Source: CAZOEL01 sp964578835 (GTDB lineage: Bacteria; Desulfobacterota; Syntrophobacteria; Syntrophobacterales; Syntrophobacteraceae). From it: a DNA stretch of 19,012 bases. Numbering within the stretch: position 1 is the first letter of the stretch; every line of letters starts with the position of its first letter. Positions 6,996-13,012 of the stretch are shown piece by piece. Under the pieces are notes generated by a model. The model saw only the letters and a program-made list of their open reading frames with translations, did not search any database and was not told the DNA's origin. Where the stretch lies: contig CAZOEL010000107.1 in assembly GCA_964578835.1 (NCBI GenBank), positions 1 to 19,012 of the forward strand, written 5' to 3'. Made by a program: the position numbers and the translations under genes.

Positions 6996-7501
6996 GGAGC
7001 TCCCTTTCCAGACATTCTTTGTCTAAAAAGCATCCGCCTCCAGCCCTTGAGATTCCGGCATACCCGTTCGATTCTCAGGAGCTGGAGAAGTTTTTACCAT
7101 TCCACACTTCCAACCCTCCAAATATATTCGCTCACGATTACCTCCAAATCATCGTTTCACGAAGATTCTTTCGACCGCCGCTGAAAGATCAGTCAGCAGA
7201 ATTCTGCTGGAGCGCGTTCAGAATGTACGACTACTGCCTATAAAGTTTAAACATCTTAAAATCGAACTCTTACAGCTATAATAAAATAATAATGCTATAT
7301 AGGATCAACACTTCTACAGTTATAAAATTCTATCAACTAGCATTTTCCCCCATTTCCTAACCATGCGTCATCAGTTATTATCCACCCAACTTTAGACTTT
7401 CCGGAAAGTTTGAGGGCAAAAGGCAGAAGATCGATAGCTTAGAGATGTTTTATGTATTGCCCTGCAAATCTACAGGGTGTCTTTTAAAAAAGGAGATTTA
7501 T
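6996..7501. other. AT-rich intergenic region, no gene seen
   Basis: About 500 bases separate the two exported-protein genes. The stretch from 7240 to 7340 is strongly AT-rich and holds a perfect TATAAT at 7277-7282, but without a good -35. A short hairpin (CCCTG, 8-base loop, CAGGG) lies at 7460-7477, just before the ribosome binding site of the next gene. A short open frame at 7019-7243 has no ribosome binding site or protein-like composition and was left out. No RNA gene was recognised. Confidence 0.5.
7396..7409. promoter_or_regulatory. Perfect 14-bp palindrome, possible operator
   Basis: ACTTTCCGGAAAGT is self-complementary over all 14 bases and sits about 90 bases before the start of the CXXCH protein gene at 7502. 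A palindrome without a loop favours a protein-binding site over an RNA hairpin. The regulator is unknown. Confidence 0.45.
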
Positions 7502-8383
7502 ATGAGGATGAAGATTGCACTGGTTGTTTTTCTGGCTTTGGCTTGTGCGTGGATGCCCGGTTCGGCTATGGCGGTCTCCAGTTATGTCTCAGCCTTTGAT
7601 AAAGCGTATCCGGCTGCAAAAAATTCCGATTTGAGCAGTTGTCTTCTCTGCCATACCAGTCAAAATAATCCAGGCCCTCTAAATTCCTATGGCGCTGATT
7701 TTGGCGGGGGGTTCGCTGTAATCGAAGCCATAGATTCTGACGGCGACGGCGCCACAAATCTGGAGGAAATCCTGGCTTTGACCTTCCCGGGGAATCCTCT
7801 CGATACTCCCAATATCGTACCCCCCGACCCTTTTCCAACACTGCCGGATCTCTTCACGGACAGCGGCAACTGGAGAACCGTTTCCGGCTCGTGGACTCTT
7901 GACAGCAGCATATCCACATCTCTCAACAGTTCTTCCTTTCTACCCGGCAAGGCAAACAGCATCGCAGTATTTGGCGGCAATACGCCAAATCCTCTCTTCA
8001 ATCCTTTCACAGCCGGGCAAATCAGCAGCCAAATCAGGTTGTCGGGAAAAGGAGCAAAGGCAGCCATCTTATTCGACTTTGCAAACAAGAAACAGTACAG
8101 ATATGTGCGCATTGAGGGGAAGAAGGTAGTCGTGGGACAGGTTGGGAAAGTCGGAGCTTCAAAACCGGGAGTGAAGGCTTCGGTGAAGTTGGCTTCGCCA
8201 GTCGTGTTGGACGAGTTCCATTCCGTAACGATTGATATCGCTGCAAACGGGGATGTGACGGTTAATATTCCTACGATTCAGGCTGAACCCATCATCGCAA
8301 GCTTTGGAAGCGGCGCATCGGGCGAAGTCGGGATAATGGGCTCTAAAATCGCACACTTTGACGAGTTCCTGGTTACCCCGTAA
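7502..8383 (+). CDS. Exported CXXCH protein with Ca-loop motif and C-terminal beta-sandwich-like domain
   Basis: The ATG at 7502 has AGGAG six bases upstream and gives 293 aa. The frame is open to 7445, but that part precedes the ribosome binding site. Residues 1-24 are a signal peptide ending GSAMA. A short domain follows with CLLCH at 47-51, a single c-type heme attachment motif. Next come SYGADFGGGF (62-71) and DSDGDGATNLEE (78-89), a thrombospondin-3/dockerin-like calcium loop. After a Pro-rich hinge (about 103-114) the C-terminal 170 residues begin NWRTVSGSWTL, and contain alternating beta-like segments (FDFANKKQYRYVRI, FHSVTIDIAANGDVTVNI). This resembles LamG/DUF1080-type sandwich domains that bind sugars or surfaces. 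Role: a periplasmic or surface redox or binding protein, inferred. Whether heme is really attached cannot be told from sequence. Confidence 0.8.
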   Translation: MRMKIALVVFLALACAWMPGSAMAVSSYVSAFDKAYPAAKNSDLSSCLLCHTSQNNPGPLNSYGADFGGGFAVIEAIDSDGDGATNLEEILALTFPGNPLDTPNIVPPDPFPTLPDLFTDSGNWRTVSGSWTLDSSISTSLNSSSFLPGKANSIAVFGGNTPNPLFNPFTAGQISSQIRLSGKGAKAAILFDFANKKQYRYVRIEGKKVVVGQVGKVGASKPGVKASVKLASPVVLDEFHSVTIDIAANGDVTVNIPTIQAEPIIASFGSGASGEVGIMGSKIAHFDEFLVTP

Positions 8384-8429
8384 TAGAAGTCGGAGCGCCT
8401 TCATCACGCGCGGGTGTCAGATCCGCTAA

Positions 8430-8453
8430 GGCGGAGCCAATTGTGGCTCCGCC
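8430..8453 (+). terminator. Hairpin downstream of the CXXCH protein gene, likely terminator
   Basis: GGCGGAGCCA (8430-8439) and TGGCTCCGCC (8444-8453) form a perfect 10-bp GC-rich stem with loop ATTG, 46 bases after the stop at 8383. The following bases are not T-rich on either strand, so it is an imperfect intrinsic terminator. It could serve both this gene and the convergent ACT remnant. Confidence 0.55.
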
Positions 8454-8463
8454 TCCCGGCGTC

Positions 8464-8710
8464 TTAGAATTCTATTATTGCGTGGAGCCTTTTCCCTTCC
8501 ATCACAGACGCGTCATCTTCCTGCACCACTTCAACCCCTTCATCCAGATTGCTGAATCGAGGTATGATGCCGGCCTTATCGCCGCTCTATTGAACGAGGG
8601 CGCAAATGCTCTCCACATTGACATTGGCTTCGTAGAGCGCCTCCAGTCTGTGATTGAGCTCGCCCAGCCTCTCCGCCACTTCTACGACAACAACGCGTGA
8701 TTTCTACCAT
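8464..8710 (-). pseudogene. Decayed remnant of the C-terminal ACT domain of an amino-acid-binding protein
   Basis: Read on the minus strand, the frame from 8700 gives RVVVVEVAERLGELNHRLEA then LYEANVNVE and ALVQ. It is interrupted by TAG at 8587-8589, then continues in the same frame with SGDKAGIIPRF, VEVVQ and VMEGKRLHAI to TAA at 8464-8466. This matches the pattern of the second ACT domain of tandem-ACT proteins, as I know it (VAVEVPDRPGGL, INVEYMYAFV, SGDKAV-IFRF, EVLQ, V-EGEELY). The ATG at 8710 (MVEIT) is in another frame and would join by one inserted base near 8696, so a frameshift is also likely. The N-terminal ACT domain is missing. Substitutions in the PDRPGG loop (now AERLGE) also suggest the gene is dead. 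Confidence 0.72.
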
Positions 8711-9009
8711 TATCAATTGATCACAAATATAATTGCAATATCGGACACTTGAGTGAGTTGCAAAATGCAACCAACAAATAGCCTTTAATTACGCAATGTT
8801 AACCCAACCATCAAAATCGCGTCAATGAGGTGTAGACTTTGTCCGAAGATTCTGAGACTGCTTACTCCTATAAGGGAAATCCGAAGGCTTCCTACATTGA
8901 GATAACATGAGCATGACGCTAAAGCCGCTGCAAATGCCGGGAAAGCAGGGAGGGGGCTCCCCCTTTCAAAAGGGGGGAGCGTGGGAGATTACAGCATGAA
9001 AGAGCTTGT
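8711..9009. other. Intergenic region without a recognised gene
   Basis: This stretch lies upstream of the ACT remnant and downstream of the lipoprotein gene. I looked for the missing N-terminal ACT domain on the minus strand and saw no trace of it. Apart from the hairpin at 8956-8980, nothing is identifiable. Confidence 0.5.
8956..8980. repeat. GC-rich hairpin downstream of the BamE-like lipoprotein gene
   Basis: GCTCCCCCTTT (8956-8966) pairs with AAAAGGGGGGAGC (8968-8980) with one bulged base. Its position 30 bases after the lipoprotein stop suggests a 3'-end hairpin for that minus-strand gene, though no U-run follows. Such CTCCCCCTTT/AAAGGGGGAG stems also occur as dispersed repeats in many genomes. 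Confidence 0.5.
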
Positions 9010-9459
9010 TCAGGGATTCTTTATCGATGCGACCTTATCGCCAACCAGTTCAACTTCAAACTCGCCCTGAGGAGTCTCATATTCCCACTGGATCTTTTCC
9101 TTCTCTTCTTTGATCTTGTCGGGCATGCCCATTAGTTGGCGAACCTGAGCGGAGGTCATGCCCATCTGGATCTGTTTGTAATTATGAGGACCTGCCGCCG
9201 CCTGAGGCGCGGCCGGGGCGGGCGCTGGAGCTTGAACGGCCGGCGGCTGGGCCTGCGGAACGGGCGTAGCCGGTTGTTGTTGAGGCGAGGCAGGAGCTTT
9301 AGCAGCGGGAGGAGGGGGCTGCTGGCTTGCAGGCGCTGATTTTTCTTGCTGCGATGGAGGAGCTTCCTCTCGGCTGCAGCCCAACCCGCTCACCACGATT
9401 AGAATAATACAAAATAAACCGATCGCTCCTACTGTTTCGATAAACTTCTTTGCCATCAT
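9010..9459 (-). CDS. Lipoprotein with Pro/Ala/Gln-rich linker and BamE/SmpA-like domain
   Basis: The 149-aa protein has a lipoprotein signal: MMAKKF, a hydrophobic stretch, then VSGLGC with C28 as the lipidated cysteine. Residues 32-91 are a low-complexity Pro/Ala/Gln linker, long enough to cross part of the periplasm or reach through peptidoglycan. Residues 94-149 form a small BamE/SmpA/OmlA-like domain: IQMGMTSAQVRQLMGMPDKI, then WEYETPQGEFEVEL and GDKVASI. Family members sit at the outer membrane, and BamE itself is part of the beta-barrel assembly machine. The domain here is minimal and the linker atypical, so I would not call it BamE. The first of two adjacent ATGs is taken, with GGAG nine bases upstream. 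It appears monocistronic. Confidence 0.82.
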   Translation of the reverse strand: MMAKKFIETVGAIGLFCIILIVVSGLGCSREEAPPSQQEKSAPASQQPPPPAAKAPASPQQQPATPVPQAQPPAVQAPAPAPAAPQAAAGPHNYKQIQMGMTSAQVRQLMGMPDKIKEEKEKIQWEYETPQGEFEVELVGDKVASIKNP

Positions 9460-9744
9460 GTTTCTCTTCTCCTTTTCGGTTGGAAAGACTTTTGGCGCGA
9501 GGCGTATGAAAATGCCCTCACAGGTATCAGTACAAGCATTCAGAAGAAAAGGTCACAAAGCGCTCCATGACAATGGGCCGCCGCTCTAACGACGGTCGAC
9601 ATTCGCCCCTTCACACTATTCCCGGCGGACTGCTATTTGAGAGTTGATTGCAGCCCGTTTTAAGGGTAAGCAATCTTGGGCGAGTTAAGACCGCCTGTGA
9701 TTATTACTGTGGTGTTTAGCGCAATCTTTCGATAGGAGAGCATC

Positions 9745-10539
9745 ATGACAGCCCTTATAAACGTCGATCGGGACAAATGCCGAAAGGATGGGATTTGCGC
9801 GGACGCATGCCCCTTCGGGTTGATAAGTTTGAAAGAATATCCGGAGCAGGTTGACGGCGCCTATGAGCTCTGCATTGCTTGCGGGCACTGCGTGGCGTCG
9901 TGCCCGGCTCAAGCTCTGTCTAACATTAAGTCGCCACTGGAGAGGTCCACTGCGGTACAAAAAGAGTTGCTGCCCGACCCGGACAGCCTGGAGCATTTTT
10001 TGAAATCCAGGCGCTCGGTAAGAGTCTTCAAAGAAAAGGCTGTCAGCCGCAACCTTTTGGAGCGAATCATCGACTGCGCTAGATGGGCTCCTTCTGCGGC
10101 CAACAGACAGCCCGTGAGATGGATAGTTGTAGAAAAACGCGAAGAGGTCAGACGTTTGGCGGAGATGACGGCAGAGGCGATAAAGAAAGAAAACCTGAGC
10201 TATCTTCAAATACTGCTAACCGCATGGGACCAGGGCAGGGACATGATTCTTCGGAGCGCCCCTCACCTCATCATCGCGCTCGGGCCGGAAGACAATCCCT
10301 GGGCGCAGGGAGACTGCGCCATCGCCCTTACCTATGTTGAGCTTGCGGCAAAAGCGAACGGTCTTGGAACGTGCTGGGCCGGGATCTTCAAACGAGCCGC
10401 AGGAGTGAATCCAACAATTCCAATGTCTCTGGGCGCGCCGGAGGGCCACAAAATCTTTGGGGCTCTCATGGTTGGGCATCCCGCATTGAGCCACCACCGG
10501 ATTCCCATCCGCAATGAGGCTCCAATCAAGTGGCTGTAG
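9745..10539 (+). CDS. Ferredoxin-nitroreductase fusion (4Fe-4S domain plus FMN nitroreductase)
   Basis: In this 264-aa protein, residues 1-60 are a bacterial-type ferredoxin domain with cysteines 12, 18, 22 and then 43, 46, 49, 53, each set followed by Pro (ACP, SCP), enough for two [4Fe-4S] clusters. The first set is CX5CX3CP, lacking the usual first CX2 cysteine, so that site may be degenerate or may use the split 12/18/22 plus 53 pattern. From about 82 onward it is a nitroreductase domain: RRSVRVF at 89-95 (FMN phosphate contacts), APSAANRQP at 115-123, and a C-terminal GLGTCWAGIF loop. It probably passes electrons from a low-potential donor through the clusters to FMN in the cytosol. The substrate is unknown. 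AGGAGAG precedes the ATG. It seems to be a single gene with its own terminator. Confidence 0.88.
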   Translation: MTALINVDRDKCRKDGICADACPFGLISLKEYPEQVDGAYELCIACGHCVASCPAQALSNIKSPLERSTAVQKELLPDPDSLEHFLKSRRSVRVFKEKAVSRNLLERIIDCARWAPSAANRQPVRWIVVEKREEVRRLAEMTAEAIKKENLSYLQILLTAWDQGRDMILRSAPHLIIALGPEDNPWAQGDCAIALTYVELAAKANGLGTCWAGIFKRAAGVNPTIPMSLGAPEGHKIFGALMVGHPALSHHRIPIRNEAPIKWL

Positions 10540-10577
10540 CCGGGCGCAGCGATTCTCATTCCCGATTTGGGCTGAGT

Positions 10578-10603
10578 GGGCGCAAAAAGGCGCGCCCGCT
10601 TTT
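10578..10603 (+). terminator. Candidate intrinsic terminator of the ferredoxin-nitroreductase gene
   Basis: GGGCGC (10578-10583) and GCGCCC (10592-10597) form a six-pair GC stem, followed by GCTTTTC. It lies 39 bases after the stop codon on the + strand. The T-run is short (four). Confidence 0.5.
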
Positions 10604-10664
10604 CATCTCGCAATCGGACGCGCTAAACTCCCGAAAGGCTTCCTTCTTTTTATGTGATCATAAA

Positions 10665-11258
10665 CTACAGATCATCGCCAAAGCGATTCTTGAAGCTGAT
10701 CCTGTAAAAATCCTTCTTCTCCAGGTTGGGAAAGAGTCGCTGAAAGACGATCCACTCATCCCTCATCTCGTCAAATTCATCCGAGTTGTCTTGGTGGGCG
10801 ATTGTCGCGCACAGAGCCAGATTCCCAAGCGTCTCTTCCGGCCGGTCATCCGGAACAGGCCAGGCCTTCGGCAAATCGTCCGCCAGATCCAATGGCGACT
10901 CATCCTCAATTTCTTCCTGAAGCTCCGACTGCTCCTGAGTCGCTGGATCTCCAGCGGAATCAACCGCTATCGATTCGATATCGAGGGCATCTTCCTCCAG
11001 AACGCTTGAGGGAATTGCCGCCTCCCGAACTGCAGACCCTTCCACCAAGGTTGCATCCGCCTCTCGGCGCGCCAATCTTTGCATTCTGGGAATCCGGATG
11101 ACCTGTCCTCCCTTATGGATCGCTCCCGCCCTTCTAGGGACATCGATTGTATAGCTGGACTCGGAGTGCTGTTCTTTCTCCACGATATCAGCTTTTCCGG
11201 ATCCAAAAATCTCATCCGCCATTTGCTGGAACCTGGGATCATGGCGCGAAATGGCCAT
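10665..11258 (-). CDS. Acidic protein of unknown function
   Basis: The 197-aa protein has no signal peptide or membrane segment. The N-terminal third is mixed and basic (MAISRHDPRFQQMADEIFGS; RRAGAIHKGGQVIRIPRMQR near 42-61). The middle, about 80-150, is strongly acidic and probably disordered. The last 50 residues look folded (DEMRDEWIVFQRLFPN, then DFYRISFKNRFGDDL). AAGGAG lies about nine bases before the ATG. It follows the SGNH hydrolase gene on the same strand with a 75-base gap, so the two may be co-transcribed. I do not recognise a family. It is judged real from its length, ribosome binding site and the composition of its ends, and no function is assigned. Confidence 0.65.
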   Translation of the reverse strand: MAISRHDPRFQQMADEIFGSGKADIVEKEQHSESSYTIDVPRRAGAIHKGGQVIRIPRMQRLARREADATLVEGSAVREAAIPSSVLEEDALDIESIAVDSAGDPATQEQSELQEEIEDESPLDLADDLPKAWPVPDDRPEETLGNLALCATIAHQDNSDEFDEMRDEWIVFQRLFPNLEKKDFYRISFKNRFGDDL

Positions 11259-11333
11259 TTGGTCTTGCTCCTTCTATTGCGACGAGCTTCGAGCTCGCAT
11301 CAAGATTGTGATCGATATGCTTTCCCACCACTC

Positions 11334-12239
11334 CTAACGCTTGCGGGATCGAGCGAGAGCCGCAAGCTCTTCGTCCGAGTAGAGCGGAATGGCGTCATTG
11401 AAGTGCTCGTTGATTCGTTTGATCATTTCGTTGGCTATCAAGGCGTTGCTGACAGCCGTGGGATGTCGTTTATCGGCGAACATATCATTGTAATGCCCAT
11501 ACTCGGGAGGAGGAACAAGTCTTTGATCCCCCACCAGCGGCGGATTCGCGACCAGTTCCTGCATTGTGGAGTAGAGGTCGAAGACCAGGACTTGGTGATC
11601 CATCGCAAGGCTCGAGATGAAAAGATTCACCCTCTCGACGTGCGCCCGGACGCTTTGCGCTTCTTCATCCGTAAGCTCGCTCAACTTAGGCGTGAGCGTA
11701 ACATCGGGCACAGTCCAAACAAGGAACTGAGCATCGGGGAGGAGGTCCCTAAGCCTCAGCCAGCTATCTTCGATATCCGCAATCACATCGTCTATAAGCT
11801 CGGAACCGCGGGGATCATCCGGGGAGACAAGGAGCTCGATTTCATTCATGATATCGTTGGCGCCGATTTCAAAGCTGACGAAGGTGGCCTCTTTCTGCCT
11901 TCCAAAGAAAAGGAGGAGCTCATAAGCGTCCACCTGCCTGGCGATATTGGCGGCGTTATCGCTCGATTCCACCGCAACGGAACCGGCGACGGCAAAGTTT
12001 GTCAGCTTCTTGCCCCGGGTCTTGCTCTTTTTGAACACAGCCTGCATTGGATCTTTACCGTACAATCTCTGGGGAAATCCCGAGTAAAACCGCAGAACAT
12101 CATTGTGGGTGAGGCTGTCGCCGAAGGTGACGACGCGAGCGAGTCTCGCAGCCGAATGAGCCGGCGCGGCGACAGAAAGAACGATGAGAAAAAGCAATCC
12201 CATCATCGCAAACTTTGGTGAGAATCTTTGCATTCGCAT
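11334..12239 (-). CDS. Exported SGNH/GDSL-family hydrolase
   Basis: From the ATG at 12239 (AGGG six bases upstream) the protein is 301 aa; an in-frame TTG at 12260 is less likely. Residues 1-30 form a signal peptide ending APAHSA. All four SGNH landmarks are present: FGDSLTHND with nucleophile S42 (block I), a block II Gly near G86 (NFAVAGS), GANDI with N128 (block III) and DKRHPT with D256 and H259 (block V). The enzyme is therefore a likely active serine esterase, lipase or acyl-transfer hydrolase in the periplasm or outside the cell. The family covers thioesterase/lysophospholipase, carbohydrate deacetylases and lecithinase-like enzymes, and the sequence does not say which. The layout resembles secreted GDSL esterases rather than TesA, which is shorter. 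Confidence 0.88.
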   Translation of the reverse strand: MRMQRFSPKFAMMGLLFLIVLSVAAPAHSAARLARVVTFGDSLTHNDVLRFYSGFPQRLYGKDPMQAVFKKSKTRGKKLTNFAVAGSVAVESSDNAANIARQVDAYELLLFFGRQKEATFVSFEIGANDIMNEIELLVSPDDPRGSELIDDVIADIEDSWLRLRDLLPDAQFLVWTVPDVTLTPKLSELTDEEAQSVRAHVERVNLFISSLAMDHQVLVFDLYSTMQELVANPPLVGDQRLVPPPEYGHYNDMFADKRHPTAVSNALIANEMIKRINEHFNDAIPLYSDEELAALARSRKR

Positions 12240-12361
12240 TTGTTTCCCTGCCCTTCTCAAATGGCTAGAGCGTGTCCAGTCGGAATCTTCTCTGCGCCTG
12301 AGCGCTACCCCTTACATTGCCTACGAGGGCCCGAATCGTCAAGCTCACGCATAGCCTCAAG

Positions 12362-12682
12362 CTAGCGTCCGACATAAAAAGAGAATGACGGCAGGCAAAA
12401 AGGAAATCCCAGGTAAAACGAGGGGCCGTAGTAGTACCTGTCATAATAATAAGGATAACCCACATAGACCGAAGGTCCATAGTAATAGCCGCCGTAGTGA
12501 CGATAATGGGAATGATGACCGTGGCGATAATAGCCGTGGCCGCCATGATGATGGCCATAATTATGATGCCCTCCAGACCCGCCGTGGCGCCCCACGCTCC
12601 CTGAATGCGCCGGAGCGGCAAGCATGAGCGCGGCCAGGATTACTGCGACCGAAAGTAATCTAATTTTTTTCTTTTCTTTCAT
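12362..12682 (-). CDS. Exported His/Tyr/Gly-rich protein
   Basis: The ATG at 12682 has GGAGG eight bases upstream; the ATG two codons earlier (12688) is only two bases from that GGAGG, so it is less likely. The 106-aa protein has a signal peptide (KEKKKIRLLSVAVIL... ending APAHSGS). A low-complexity region of His, Tyr and Gly follows (GGHHNYGHHHGGHGYY, then YYYGPSVYVGYPYYYD). The end is LGFPFCLPSFSFYVGR with one Cys. Such proteins are common in proteobacteria and are often annotated only as glycine-zipper or hypothetical exported proteins. The His clusters could bind transition metals and the Tyr-rich part could be adhesive or self-associating, both inference. It is 122 bases upstream of the SGNH hydrolase on the same strand and may be co-transcribed. 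Confidence 0.78.
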   Translation of the reverse strand: MKEKKKIRLLSVAVILAALMLAAPAHSGSVGRHGGSGGHHNYGHHHGGHGYYRHGHHSHYRHYGGYYYGPSVYVGYPYYYDRYYYGPSFYLGFPFCLPSFSFYVGR

Positions 12683-13012
12683 GGCCATTGCCTCCTTGTT
12701 CCCTTCGCGTCCAGATTATGGCACCTGCATGCCGGAAACATTGAAAAGAACTAAGCTCCCAAATTCTCCTGACAAGGTCCATTTCATGGCTATTCTTCGC
12801 AGGTTGCGACTGTTCGCTTAGCGAGAACCGTGCCAGAGGATTTCTATTTTGATAATCATACCCTTACAGAGCCCCCTTCTGCATGGCGTTAATTAGTTTA
12901 TCCCTGAGAGCAGAACATGTTATCCTATAGTTCAATTCTACTCCAGAATGAAAAGATGGGCCCGAGCCGGCGCATTTTGAAAGACGGTTACAAATATGCC
13001 AGGGAACGTGAA
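12683..13012. other. Divergent intergenic region, probable promoters for both sides
   Basis: This 330-base gap separates the His/Tyr/Gly-rich gene (minus) from the sigma-54 activator (plus). The activator frame is open back to ATGs at 12917 and 12956, so part may be coding if an earlier start is used. AT-rich sequence at 12840-12935 (for example TATCCT at 12921-12926) is compatible with a promoter, but no clear -35/-10 pair could be assigned. No RNA gene or repeat was seen. Confidence 0.4.

Noticed and set aside
7019..7243. 74-codon + strand open frame between the exported-protein genes
   Set aside because: TTG start without a ribosome binding site, composition not protein-like, and no signal or domain.
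7396..7480. Possible GEMM-type (cyclic dinucleotide) riboswitch before the CXXCH gene
   Set aside because: GGGCAAAAGGC was suggestive, but the conserved GGGACGCAAAGCC core and the receptor stem are missing.
11079..12221. 380-codon + strand open frame opposite the SGNH hydrolase
   Set aside because: The minus strand has an intact catalytic set and signal peptide; the + frame shows no protein-like pattern.
12720..12732. Possible sigma-54 (-24/-12) promoter near ATGGCACCTGCATGCC
   Set aside because: The GG to GC distance is nine bases, not the required ten, and it is nearly 300 bases from the activator start.
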